A DNA stretch of 64,000 bases from Parastagonospora avenae f. sp. tritici 18332-5. Its lineage: Eukaryota; Ascomycota; Dothideomycetes; Pleosporales; Phaeosphaeriaceae. Of the stretch, positions 46,792-57,928 are shown in pieces. The notes beneath the pieces were generated by a model that made no database searches, was not told where the DNA came from, and was given only the letters and a program-made list of their open reading frames with translations. The stretch spans positions 1 to 64,000 of the forward strand of contig JAFJTR010000110.1 in NCBI GenBank assembly GCA_022559985.1, in the 5' to 3' direction. The position numbers and the translations under genes were made by a program. Each line of letters opens with the position of its first letter. Position 1 is the first letter of the stretch.

Positions 46792-49265
46792 ATGGCTCTG
46801 GCTACTGCATGTACGAAATTGCAACATTTCCGGTCAAAGGCTTCGGGACGGTACAGAGATCACAACATTGAACCTGGTCCAGATTCAGATCATCATGTAC
46901 CCCCCAAAACGTATGCCGGTTATAAACTTGAAAGACGAGAAGAAGTACAGAAAGATCATGTTTGTTCCGATTCGGACCCTCTCGATGGCCTCTGCCACTC
47001 TTGTCGACATCTGGTGTTTGGCTATCGCGAACCCGTCAAAGTGCACTACCTACCTTTCTACAATACATGGTCGCTACTGCAATGGGAAGAAGAAATAGAG
47101 CCACATACGTGCCAATTGTGTAAAGTCAGGAAGGACATCCCCCCGGCGTGGTCAAGACTTGTGTACCGCTACGTCCCTCGAAAAGTTTTTACACCGCACA
47201 ATATCCAGCGACTACGGCACCAGGATATCTACAGCATTTCCCCCGATGCCGGAGTTGGTAGCGTTGCTGACGAGATCTACACGCGAATAGAAGAATACTC
47301 TACAAGGACGCCTTTATATCTACAGGATATTTTGAACGCCTTTACCGGTGTCTATAGCGAGTTCAAAAGCGGTGCTGTTCGACAAGATGGCCATGATCAC
47401 CTCTACGGTCATCACTTTTGGGGGGTGCCCATTTTTCGCTATGACGGAGACAACCCAGAATACAAAGCAGTGTGTTCTTTGGTTGCCGGTTTAACCTGGC
47501 GGACGGGATCAGCAAACTTCTATGACCGTGATAGTGTCTCACGTCCAGGCGAGTGGCCTTCCTGGAGTTGGGCTGCAATCATGGGAGGTTCCGTCCTTTT
47601 CGGGGCCACCAATCTCAAAGATGCCTTGCGCGATTCAGTAAATATATGGGCAAGGCTGAGGCACCTAGGCGGCCGGATGGAGGAGGTCAAAGATTTTGTG
47701 GAAGGACATCAAGACTCGATGGACTATCAGCTGTCGATCGATCTCTCTACCTGGGTACTTCCTGGTGGTAATCTGATACAGGATGAATCGGGAGCTGTCC
47801 TGTTCACGCACCACAGTTTCGATCAATACAAGAGACCGATGGAGATCGATGCTTTCCTAGATGTGCGAAGCAAAGACCTAGGACCAGCTGTTACTGCCGC
47901 CTACCTCGGATGCGGGAGTTGAATTGCATATCGCCACTATATGCCTCACATATCTTTGCTTTGACGCCGTTCGATTCACCAGACGAAGGCAGCAAAGCAT
48001 ACAAGGGATGTTGCGGAATATTTCGTTGCAGAGGTTGCCGGAATCTGCGTTGCAGGATTTCACGTTGGCGGATATTTGCAAGCCTGCATTGGGTGGAGCA
48101 TACACAATCGTTCGAGACTGCGTTGTCGGTTCTTATTCGTGCTCTTTTCGACCAGCCCAACAACTTGTTCAACGCGTTGAGAAGACCTGATACCTTATGG
48201 CGGTCTGTCGATCAAAATATTGGTTCACAAACCGGTTTACAATGTGCAGCGAGTCAAGGCCTGACGCAAACATTGTCAGACATTCTTCCGAGTTCCAGAG
48301 AAGAATTCGTCGGCGCAATAGACCGTATGCCTGCTGTTGGTAATCGACCGTTAGTTAGCGCTGCGGCAAACGGCCATGAAAGCACGGTGAGGCTTCTTTT
48401 AAACAGTGGTGCCAACATTGAAGTGTATAGTACCAGTAAGCCCAGAGGCACTGCATTATTCCACGCAGTGGCCCGGGGTGCGAAGGCCATGGTGGAGGTG
48501 CTCCTTGACTACGGCGCAAAGGCTGGCACAGCTTGCGAGTATCATACCAATGCCCTTCAGGCGGGCATTTTCTATGGTCACCTAGATATAGTCAAACTAC
48601 TACTTGGAGCAGGCGCTTCTCCAAACGCAGACCCTGGAATTTTCGGTGCAGCGTTGGCGACAGGTGCATCGCAAGGTAATGAAGAGATGACAGTGGTATT
48701 ACTTGAGGCTGGCGCAGATCCGAATCAGCAAGACGGCGAGATCGGCACTGCACTTCATTGGGCTACCGTAGCAGGAAATGTGCGAGTGGTTCAATTACTA
48801 CTCAATGCGGGTGCAAACCTGAATCCTGAAGGCCACTAGAGTGGCACCGTACTTCAGTGGGCCGAATTTTCAGGCTGCGAAGAAGTAGTATAGCGGCTAC
48901 GTGTTGCAGGAGCGGACCAGAAAGGTCGATGCGAATGGCGCGATATTGCTCTTGTGCGGGCTGCTCTTACTGGCAAATCACATGTATTACAGCAGCTGCT
49001 CGACTCCTGTCTGGATATTGAGCCCGAGAAATACGAAAGCGCTCTAAGGAGAGCTTCACAAGACTGTCCTAGGAGAGGCACACATACCAGTCTCGCCGAA
49101 GCCCTGAGTCTTGTGCGGGGATACCACTGTCGCATAGAATTGATCCCCCTGCTTCGTCATTTGCCGAGTGTGCGTACCGGTGCAGGTGTCACGTACGAGG
49201 GAAGGTTACCATCACGAGAGTCTGAGGGCTTGAACAGTACCACGGACATCCACACCTTTGGTTAA
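46792..49265 (+). pseudogene. Degenerate HET-ankyrin protein gene (heterokaryon-incompatibility type)
   Basis: The first frame (46792-47922, 376 codons) resembles the N-terminal Cys region of HET proteins (LCHSC, CQLCKV). It then jumps to the segment that normally follows the HET core (YLQDILNAFTGVYSEF, HFWGVPIF, PSWSWAAIMGG); the core itself (ALSYVWG-like) is absent. After its stop, another frame reads LHIATICLTYLCFDAV, the start of the linker seen in HET-ankyrin proteins. Then the third frame (47910-48839) carries four or five ankyrin repeats with GADPNQQDG and LLLNAGANLNPEG. TAG codons at 48837-48839 and 48891-48893 interrupt that frame, which continues to 49265. Two frameshifts, two stops and a core deletion make it a pseudogene. 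Family members trigger cell death on non-self fusion. Confidence 0.75.
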
Positions 49266-49637
49266 GCTAACTATCATCAAACTCCTTCACACGGATCTGT
49301 ACGTACCTAGCTGTGCTCAAAAGCAAGAACGACCTGAAAGACGCTCCCGTTTCAAGCACGCTTTACCTAGTTAACCATGATCGTAACAAGGACGGCCAGA
49401 ACTTACAATGTTGATGGTAGTTTGGACAACATATATAATGCCCATTCCGGAAGGCCACGCTTCCCTCCGCCCATCACTCGATACTCCGCAAATGCAATGC
49501 TTCAAAAAGAATGGCTGTTTTCACACAGTTATCTCCGCACGACATTCATTAACATGCCCTCCCGAGATATGAAAAGAAGAAAATGCGACAAATAGTACAT
49601 TTACATTTCTATATCTCACCCCAAACCATCATGGCAT
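49266..49637. other. Intergenic stretch downstream of hexokinase
   Basis: No coding sequence. It lies between two converging loci and should hold the hexokinase 3' untranslated region. Confidence 0.45.
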
Positions 49638-51239
49638 CTATTTCATAGCCTTAGCAATCTTCAACAACGCATTCTGATCCCGAATACCCGCAAGCTGACC
49701 CTCCTTCGCGCGCTTGACAGTCAACGCCGCAATGAGCGCGGCACCAACACCAGATCCGTCCTCAGCAGGGAGCACCTCGATAGGATCGCCGCGACCCTTT
49801 CCGTACTTGGCAGGCCAGTCCAGGATCTCCTTGAGCGCCTGGGCCTGGCGGATCTTGAAGTGCGGGTACTTGGTAAACACAGAGCCATCGGCACCGACGT
49901 GGACCTTCTCCCACTGCTTATGCTTGCAGATGGCGGACACACCGCATGCAGTCAGACGAGCGGCGCGGGTACCGATCAGCTCGGCGAGACGGCGGATGAG
50001 TTCGAGCTCGGGCTTGGTGCAGACTATGCCGAGCTTGTTCTGGAACAGGTCACCAGTGTCTGTCAAGTTTTCGAAGCGATCCTCTTCGATGGCAGCGAGG
50101 AAGCCAGCGTCGAGTGAGTAGGGCTTGTTCAATTTGCCAATGTCTTGGCCTTCAAATACGACGCATTCTTGGCCTTTGTGGAGATCAACGAGTACGAGAC
50201 GGAAGAGCTCGCCGAGGTAGAGACCAGCGATCATCTTCTCGAACGACTGTTGGCCTGGGCGCGGAGACTCCTTGTCGATGATCACATCGTAGGGTGTGCG
50301 GGGGAGGACTTGGTGCTCGTTGTCGAAAGCACCCCATTCGCAGTTGATGGCCATGGGCAGCTTCGGGTCGAGGTTCAGGGGTTCTAGCTTGGGAATCGAA
50401 CCACATTCTTCCATGTATGCGGCGTTGCAGCCGGTGCCGAAAATACACCCAACCCTCATGTCGGTGTCGGTGTAGGCGGACGCGATCATGGTTCCAGTCG
50501 TGTCGTTGACCAAGGCGACCAGCTTGATGGGTAGTTCTCGCTCCTCCAGCGCCTTCTGAAATTGGGGTACAACATCCTCTCCCTCAACACCCTGGATATC
50601 GAAACCCTTGGTCCATCGCTGGAGAGTGCCGTGATCAATGGCGTCTTGAGACACGGGATAGGAGAATGTGAAACCCAATGGGAGATCCGCAAGCTTCTCG
50701 TTCTCGTGGTGGTATTCGATGAACTGCTGTAAGCAGTCCGCAACATAACCCCAAAGCTCGTCTGCCGTGCCGGTCTTGAGCTCTTCTGGCATGCGGTATT
50801 TTGACTGGATGATTTCGAATTCACCCTTTTCTTCTGTCAGGGTGACCTCACAGACTCGCAAGTTTGTACCGCCCATGTCCAGCGCGAGATAGCTGCCCCT
50901 TTCGTGACCATCGGGGAAGGCCATACACCAGGTAGGAATCATAGGCTGCCAATGTTAGTCTATTGTGGCTGGTATAACAGCAGATATGACCCACGATACT
51001 GCCTCCCTCCTTCGATAAGCCCTTCTTCAGCTCACTGACGAAGTGGTCTGAGATGTGCTTCAGCTTTTCAGTAGAAACCACAAAAAGCTCCTCTAGCCGG
51101 TCGATCTGAGCCTTCAGATCCGTTGGCATGTCCGCGAATGAGCCTAATACAGTTATTATCTTAATCCTCCATATGTTGTAGTCATGGCAGACGCTAACGT
51201 ACCCTTCCGGGACGGGGGCCTTCTTGCACCGAGCACCAT
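49638..51239 (-). CDS. Hexokinase
   Basis: Three exons, 51239-51203, 51143-50995 and 50945-49638, are joined across 59-bp (donor GTACGT) and 49-bp (donor GTGGGT) introns and give 497 aa, the normal length. The first exon is only 37 nt and encodes the MVLGARRPPSRKG start typical of fungal hexokinases; an ORF-only view would start at the internal Met 51129 and lose it. Motifs: phosphate loop LDMGGTNLRV (about 84-93), sugar-binding GFTFSYP, catalytic Asp in LVNDTTGT (D210), FGTGCNAAYME and the C-terminal adenosine loop EDGSGVGAAL. It phosphorylates glucose and other hexoses in the cytosol. The sequence does not tell whether this is the regulatory (Hxk2-like) form. Confidence 0.95.
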
Positions 51240-52818
51240 AATTGCGGTGTTGACAAGCGGTCAGGGGTTTAATTCGGTTCGGATCTTGTCAAGAGGGCGA
51301 TTGCGACGCGACTGTACGATGATGCGTATGGTTGTTCGTGGTTTGTATCTTATGTCAGAAATCTGGCAGAGCTTGTTAGTGATTTATACGTGGGGCGGTG
51401 AGGCGCATGAGACGCGTGGGGTGTCGCAACAGCTTTCAATGTCATGCGCGGCGGTCAGAGCACATATCCGAAGCTTCCACAGTGCTTTGGCGGTAAGATC
51501 ATTGTTGCTTTTGTTGCAAAAGTCTGGAGCACAGCTTACTGATTATGAGATAGTAACGAACCCCGCCTTGAAGATTGCTAGCTAGCTGGGCAACGGCAAG
51601 GTCTTCAAGTGAGCAAAATTTTTCTGACTGTAGCTGAAAAGGCGGCCAGGCAGCGGAAGGCCAATTGAGAAATATGCGAATATATCGGTGAAGATGTGTC
51701 TGCACAAACCTCAGGGATGTCTATCTAGGCCCCGCATCCCACGCCCATGGCATCTCCGGGAGCTGGCGCTATGACGCACGTCAAACGTGAAAAAGGAGCC
51801 GTGCAGGGGCCAGGCCGATCTCGGCTAAACCTGCTGCTCGCTACCACGCTAGTGGGTCTGTGTTTGCCCTCTTCCACTTCTTACATAGTGTGGTCGAACA
51901 TTTTGAACTTGAACCCTTCACTCTATCTTTAGAAAGTATTTTACCTTGCCATTATGATCCAATTACTGGCCCACGTGCTGGCCCACGTGTAACTGAATAG
52001 CCGCACACACCGCAAAAGGCCGCCATGCTTACACTAGGCATGCTACCAATTGTTCATCCTCATCTTGGGACGACTCTCAAATATTGGGGCTCACAGCGGC
52101 AAAATTCTACGTGTAGACTGGTATAATTCTGGTATATACGGAGTGACTCAATCCTTTCCTATCGTTCGAGCCCTTGGTGGACTTATGAAGAATACCCAAG
52201 CGACACACTACTATTCCGACCTCAACTGGGACTTGTCAAGAGCTAGAGTGAAAGAGATGGGGCATTACACAGTTCGGGAAAGAATCCTGATAACCCTTGG
52301 ATGGTATTCACGGGCTCCCACGTGCAGCTTCCCATAAGGGCCCCGCGCCCTGCTATCCCCCTCGTTCCTGTCATGCTCAAGATGACAACTCAAACTGAAA
52401 ACACCTCGTAACAACTATTCAGTGTCTTGGTCAGATATTTGCACTATCTGATTGTGCCAGATATCGGTCGTTTGCTCCGACGCCACTGGTGTTAGTTATC
52501 ATAGCTCCCCTTCACCTCGACTGCGTCCATTTTAATCTCCGCAATTTCCCAATTCGGACAGCTGCCTGATAGAATCGAGGTGAAGCATCGTTTTCTCCCG
52601 TAGTGGCGCGATAACTTGCTCATATAAGACGTGCTCGCCTCGCTCTCCTCAGCAATTCTTCAGGTTCAACTTCAGCTAATCTTGTCACGCAGAAAGCAGC
52701 AATGCCAGCGGTTTTCCGACTGAAGACGAGCATTGTAAGCTGACAAGACCATCAAAGAGATCATTTCTCATACACGAACAAACCAGACCGACCGCATTCG
52801 CCGCCATCATCAGCGATC
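51240..52818. other. 1.6-kb gene-free stretch
   Basis: It contains the hexokinase promoter at its left and the promoter of the 249-aa protein at its right. The only structures seen are a tandem CACGTG pair (listed) and an 11-bp inverted repeat, CTTCACCTCGA near 52510 against TCGAGGTGAAG near 52576. Confidence 0.4.
51969..51990. promoter_or_regulatory. Tandem GGCCCACGTG sites
   Basis: The decamer GGCCCACGTG occurs twice, 12 bp start-to-start. CACGTG is the core bound by bHLH factors such as Cbf1, SREBP-like or Pho4-like proteins. The nearest genes are 700-850 bp away on both sides, so the target is uncertain. Confidence 0.35.
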
Positions 52819-53654
52819 ATGGCCAACAACAGTCAGGGTACGTGTTCCAATAACCATGAAGCCAACCGCTGCCCTGAAAGCTAGTGGCGAGCTGCAACTT
52901 CAAGCATACTAATTCCTACCTAGGTCCCAGGCCGTTGCCATTTCCCATCAGGCCGCGTGCAGGTTCGCTGGTCACTGGCGGCTTCTATGGCGGCTTCGAG
53001 CACGCCGAGCAGATGGCAGAAGTGTCAGGAATGGCAGATAGAGAGAAGGCCATCCTTAACGGCTGCAGCGGTCTGCCTCCAAAGAGATCGTTCCTCGGCC
53101 CCGACGGTGTCTTCGCCTCACGAGGCCCATTGATTCGCCGCTCCACACTCGCAGACAGGCTCGAGTTGGACGCGCTTCTTGCCAGGACCACGGTCACCTA
53201 CGATGGCCACATTTACCTTCCTCTCACCGCCAAGACCATCCACCACCTTCTCCCCTTCTTCAACGGCTCAAAGCCAATCGCCGACAAAAAGCTTTTTGAG
53301 TACATCATGATCGACCACGAAGTCAACGGCGTTCACGCCGACCACGTCGTTGCGTGCCTCGAGCGCATCGGCGAGCTCTGCAAGCATCTCCTGGTCATGT
53401 CGCCTGTCCACACCTCCGAGCTGGGCAATGTCTTCAAGCGCGACTTGCTTGAAGTCAGCCCTGGAAACGACTGGAGCCACATCCTCAATTGCTTTCCAAA
53501 CCTCGAGCGCCTGGCATTCGTGCACCCTGTCCACGAGCCCGTCGACCTCAGCCGCGGAACCTTCTTCGCGCTTCGCAGGGCCGTTGCGGACCGTCAGGCC
53601 GCAAAGGGGCCCATGGGCTTCAAGTACCAGGTCCCGAAGCAGATCACCAACTAA
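52819..53654 (+). CDS. Conserved-looking protein of unknown function
   Basis: A 19-nt first exon (MANNSQ) and the second exon 52924-53654 are joined by an 86-bp intron (GTACGT donor, CATACTAAT branch, CCTAG acceptor) and give 249 aa. Without splicing the frame would begin in unrelated sequence at 52884. The product has a Gly-rich N-terminus (GGFYGGFEHAEQMA), a Leu-rich middle (YLPLTAKTIHHLLPFF) and a segment ILNCFPNLERLAFVHPVHEP. That segment resembles the ranking/LRR-like part of fungal F-box-like proteins, but no F-box was seen. There is no signal peptide or membrane segment. Codon use is like that of the neighbouring intact genes, so I consider it real. Confidence 0.7.
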
Positions 53655-53822
53655 GGCATTGAAGGTGGATTTTGATGTTAACTTCGTTTTCGGAGTTTTG
53701 GTGGATTGAAAGTGCCGTGAAGACATCCACGATCAGTTATCGGCTGGAGAGATACCCAACAAGCGGCGCAAATGGTGCAAATGGCGCATTTACAAGCAAT
53801 ATAAAAGTTCAACCCCCATGCT

Positions 53823-54033
53823 GATTCTTGATGCTGTGAATGCCTCCAGGATGTACTAACATATTTCATTTCCATCCCGTCCCTTAAGGCTATGAACATC
53901 TCCCCGCTATACTAATACGTCTCATCTACATGCCGCCTCTTGATGCCGTGAATGTTCCCAGGCTGCACTAATACATTTCATCCCCACCACCATAAATATC
54001 TCCAGGCAGCACTGACATCTCCTCATCCACCAT
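53823..54033. repeat. Four-copy degenerate tandem repeat, about 56-bp period
   Basis: Copies carry GTGAATGCCTCCAGG..., ATGAACATCTCCCCG..., GTGAATGTTCCCAGG... and ATAAATATCTCCAGG..., each followed by an ACTAA(T/C)A and a TTTCAT/CTCAT element. The spacing is about 56, 56 and 44 bp. It sits between the 249-aa gene and the Ayg1-like gene. Confidence 0.65.
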
Positions 54034-54299
54034 CGTTTCACATATTAGGTAGTTCCAAGCTGATACATGACAACCCTAAACCACGCCTGAGATTTCGTCG
54101 TGTAGGTGTACGAAACCGCATGTTTCGTCCTTCGGCTCCCCGCATCGCGGACCCTGGAATGCGAACACCCGAACACTATCGGGACAAACGACGACGAAAC
54201 ATCATCGTGTAAGAGTACAATAAACTATATATACTCGAATACCTTCATTGTTTCCTCCCATCCCCAATTCAATACTAAACGACGATTTATACCGCAACT

Positions 54300-55553
54300 A
54301 TGGCAGCTCCCAACTCCCAATTCTTCATCCAAGCAAAGCTGTCTACGCCCGCAGCGCACCACACATCCTTCGCGCAATTGTGGGCCACAAAATGGCAGAA
54401 ACCCGCCGAAATGGGTGTGTATCCATTTATGTTCGGCTCTGCGTCTGATCTCTTACCCATCGTCGCCTCACTCACGGAACGAAACTTCAAAGAGCCGTAT
54501 AACTGGGACGACTACGCGCGCACTTTCTTCCCCAAGGCGCAGGAATTGCGAGACATTGCTGAGCAAGCGGAGAAAAATGGCGAGGTGGAGAAAGCGAGTG
54601 AATATTATCTGAGGAGTAGTGCAATCTACCGCATAAGTCGTTTCCCCGCCCCGCGCTCCCCCGTACAAAAAGAAGCATGGAAAGTGGGCAAGGAGGTGTG
54701 TTTGAAGGGGTTATCGCTGCGACCGCATCCCGTGCGCGAGGTAAGGATATCTCACACCCACCGCCTCGACGGCGAGGGGGATGGGATTCCTGTATACCAC
54801 CTCGTCCCTAAGAGCACAGAGCCCGTCCCGACGCTCATTATCCTTACGGGTCTGGATGGATACCGCACCGAACTCGCCGTGTGGATGGAGGGCTGGCGTC
54901 AAGTTGGCGTCGCGACTATCGTGCTTGAAATCCCAGGCACAGGAGATTGCCCTGCGGATGCGAGCGATCCTACCTCTCCCGACCGGCTGTGGAGTAGTGT
55001 GCTGGACTGGATCGACGCGCAGCAAGAACTGGATAGCAAAAAGACAGCCATGTGGGCGTTCAGCACGGGCGGGTATTACGCGATGCGCGTGGCGCACACG
55101 CATCATTCGCGGCTGGCGGGCGTGGTTGCGCTGGGAGGTGGGTGTCACTATATGTTCGATCGCAGGTGGTTGGACGAGGTGAATCATTTGGAGTATCCGT
55201 TTGATTTGGCGGATACGTTGGCGTATAAATGGGGGTATGGGGATGACGTCGAGGCGTTTAAGAGGGAGGGGATGGAGAAGTTTTCGCTGTTGAAGGACGG
55301 GACGTTGGATCGGCCGGAGTGTGCGAGGTTGTTGCTGGTGAATGGCACCGAGGATGAGATTTTTCCGATTGATGATTATTATTTGGCGTTGATGCATGGG
55401 GCGCCCAAGGAAGCGCGGTTTGTTGAGGGCGTGAAGCACATGGGCGAACCGGCGAGTTTCTTCATCATCTTAAAGTGGTTATATAAGCTGTTCGATATTC
55501 AAGCTGATCCGGTAAAGCAGATGCAGACGCTACCGTTTAAGCCGAAGTATTAG
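54300..55553 (+). CDS. Ayg1-like alpha/beta hydrolase (polyketide-shortening type)
   Basis: A 417-aa single-exon frame with the layout of fungal Ayg1/Yg1 hydrolases: an N-terminal helical lid (residues 1-140, including RISRFPAP), then a hydrolase core with LIILTGLDGYR, the conserved EIPGTGDCPAD (about 210-220), and the nucleophile elbow AFSTGGYYAMR with Ser at about 255. Later come LLLVNGTEDEIFPIDD (acid residue) and HMGEP (catalytic His region). Ayg1 cleaves a heptaketide naphthopyrone to a pentaketide in DHN-melanin synthesis; other members act on siderophore or toxin intermediates. No polyketide synthase is in this window, so the substrate is open. There is no signal peptide, so it should be cytosolic. 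Confidence 0.85.
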   Translation: MAAPNSQFFIQAKLSTPAAHHTSFAQLWATKWQKPAEMGVYPFMFGSASDLLPIVASLTERNFKEPYNWDDYARTFFPKAQELRDIAEQAEKNGEVEKASEYYLRSSAIYRISRFPAPRSPVQKEAWKVGKEVCLKGLSLRPHPVREVRISHTHRLDGEGDGIPVYHLVPKSTEPVPTLIILTGLDGYRTELAVWMEGWRQVGVATIVLEIPGTGDCPADASDPTSPDRLWSSVLDWIDAQQELDSKKTAMWAFSTGGYYAMRVAHTHHSRLAGVVALGGGCHYMFDRRWLDEVNHLEYPFDLADTLAYKWGYGDDVEAFKREGMEKFSLLKDGTLDRPECARLLLVNGTEDEIFPIDDYYLALMHGAPKEARFVEGVKHMGEPASFFIILKWLYKLFDIQADPVKQMQTLPFKPKY

Positions 55554-55758
55554 TATTATAGGGCGGACAATTTGATGAACCACATGACGTCGAATGAGGG
55601 AAACATGTTCTGCTTGATTTGAGCATGCGAATGGTTGTTTTCTAAGCTTTTCTTGCCAGTGAAACATGTATGCATATCTGGGTGCTTCGTCCAATCGTGA
55701 AGCATGTCTCATGAACCCACCCTGTCCTTTCTCATACGCCAATAATGCTATGCAATAA

Positions 55759-57928
55759 TCATTTGTGTGCTAGCAGTCGTTAGCTTTGTACACAAGGGCG
55801 TACTCTTGTCAATGGCACTTACGAATGCCCTCCTCAGGCTTGGGTGTAACGTCGACCACCTCTGCAGCCGTTTTGGGCTTCTCCTCAACCACATCCTTCA
55901 TGAAGGGGAACGTGAGCACCTCCTTGATGCTGTAGTTATCCTGTACCAAGTTAGTAGACGTTCAATTTGATCCGCGAGTGTTACACACTGTCAAGAACAT
56001 GACCAGTCGGTCGATACCCATGCCCCAGCCACCAGTGGGTGGTAGACCGTACTCGAGAGACTGGCAGAAAGTCTCGTCGATGAGCTGAGCTTCCTCATCA
56101 CCCTGGTCCTTCTGGTTTGCTTGCTCCTCCTGTCATTTGTTAGCACAAAGTAGAAGCAGCGTTCTGGAAGACTCACAAATCGCAGACGCTGGTCGAAGGG
56201 GTCGTTCAACTCGGTGTAGGCGTTGCAAATCTCCTTCTTGCAGACGAATGCCTCGAATCGCTCGCACAGACTGTCCATGTTAGCAAATCATCAGCCACTT
56301 ATGCGGAGTAACTCACCCAGGAATATCGCGGTGGTACTTGGCAAGCGGCGACATGACCTCAGGGTGACCGACGATGAAAGTAGGGTTGATGGCAGTCTCT
56401 TCAATGAACTCGCCGACCAGCTTGTCAATCATCCTCGCGTTGGTGCGGGGTTCTGAGCAGTCAACCTTGACCTTCTTGAGCATGCGCTTGAGGAATTCGT
56501 TGGTCTCGGCGGTGTGCAGCTCGTTCGCTGGTGGGAACTTCTCGCCAACAGCCTCCTCGAGCGCGGGAATCATCTCAACCTTGCGCCATGGCCGTGCCCA
56601 ATTGACCTTGTACTCCTCGCCGCTCTGTGTGTGGAATGTCGTCTCGTAGCTGCCGGTGACCTCCTTGACCAACTCACTGACCATCTCCTCGGTCATGTCC
56701 ATGACGTCCTTGTAGTCGGCGTAGGCCATGTAGAACTCGCAGGTGGTGAACTCGGGATTGTGCGTCAGGTCGATGCCCTCGTTTCGGAACTGGCGACCCA
56801 TCTCGTACACGCGCTCGAGACCTCCCACGACCAGCTCCTTGAGGTATAGCTCGGGCGCAATACGCAGGAACAGCTCCATATCAAGCTCGTTGTGATAGGT
56901 CTTGAAGGGCTTGGCCGTGGCACCTCCTGCGATCTTGTTCATCATGGGCGTCTGGACTTCCAAGAAATCGCGCTCGTCGAGGTACTTGCGCACGTACTTG
57001 ACGATCTTGGAGCGGGTGATGAAGGTGTTGCGCGTCGAGTCGTTCATGATCAGGTCGAGGTATCGGTTGCGGTGGCGCTGCTCCTGGTCCTTGTAGCCAC
57101 TGCATGTTGTTAGCATGTGGTGTGGGATGTGGTGTGTGGTGTGTGTACATACAAGTGCTCGGTCGGCAACATCCTCAGGCATGGTGTCAGCAGAATGACC
57201 TCGCGAGCAAAGATGCTCAGCTCGCCCTCACCACCCTTCTTGGGGCTCGTCCGGCCGGGGAAGCCAATGACGCCGATGATGTCTCCGCGCTGGATGTTCT
57301 CGTGCTGCTTCTCAAAGGGCGTGTCGGCCTTGGACTCCTGCAGTTGGCACATGACCTGGATGGTGGTGCCCTCTGCCTTGCCTGTACATCGTCAGCTCTG
57401 CCACTCTACACCATAACCATCTATACGCACAAACGTAGAAGTGCAGCGCATTGGACGCCGACCGCTGGGTGATGACGCGCAGGCCGATGCGAATCTCCTT
57501 GTCGGGCTCCGTCTCACCCTTCTTGAGGTGCGAGAAGTCGCGCACATAGTCGGCGATCTTGTAGTTGACATGGAACTTGTGCGGGTAGGGGTTGGGCTGC
57601 TTGGAGGCTCGGAGCGCGTTGATCTTGTTGGAGCGGATCTCAAAATATTGCTGCCACACGTCAGTGAAATTCTCCGTGGTGGGGTAGACGGGAGACGGGA
57701 GACGCGCACATTGGGGTTCAGCTCCTCGACGTCGTCCTTCTTGCCTTCCTTCTTGGGCCGCGCGGGCAACGCAGCTTCCTTCTCCTTCTTCTTCTCGTCC
57801 TTCTCGCGCTGCTTCTGCCGCCGCTTCAGCTCGCTCTTGGAGATCTTCTCGCCCGTCACGGGATCCGTGTGCGTCTTGTCGGCGCTCTCGCCGGCGGGGG
57901 CAGCGGCTGGGGGCTGTTGATCGGCCAT
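55759..57928 (-). CDS. Lysyl-tRNA synthetase, cytosolic class II
   Basis: Eight exons are read: 57928-57710, 57650-57435, 57376-57153, 57099-56317, 56270-56177, 56129-55989, 55940-55823 and 55769-55759. They give 601 aa. The Lys-rich N-terminal helix (SELKRRQKQREKDEKKKEKE) is the eukaryotic tRNA-binding extension. The OB-fold anticodon domain follows (PNPYPHKFHVNYKIADYV, then VIGFPGRTSPKKGGEGELS). The catalytic core has motif 2 GRQFRNEGIDLTHNPEFTTCE and motif 3 GWGMGIDRLVMFLT. The last intron (55770-55822, GTAAGT donor, GCTAAC branch) changes the terminus; if it is retained, translation stops at 55809 instead. The intron before FGYKDQ uses GTATGT at 57152. The enzyme attaches Lys to tRNA-Lys. 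Confidence 0.93.

Noticed and set aside
8750..48893. TAG reassigned to Gln in this genome
   Set aside because: Intact genes here (GH76, DPB2, BIM1-like) end naturally at TAG, and the interrupted loci also carry TGA, TAA and frameshifts.
52505..52590. Miniature inverted-repeat transposon
   Set aside because: Only 11 bp pair, flanks do not extend the match and no target duplication is seen.
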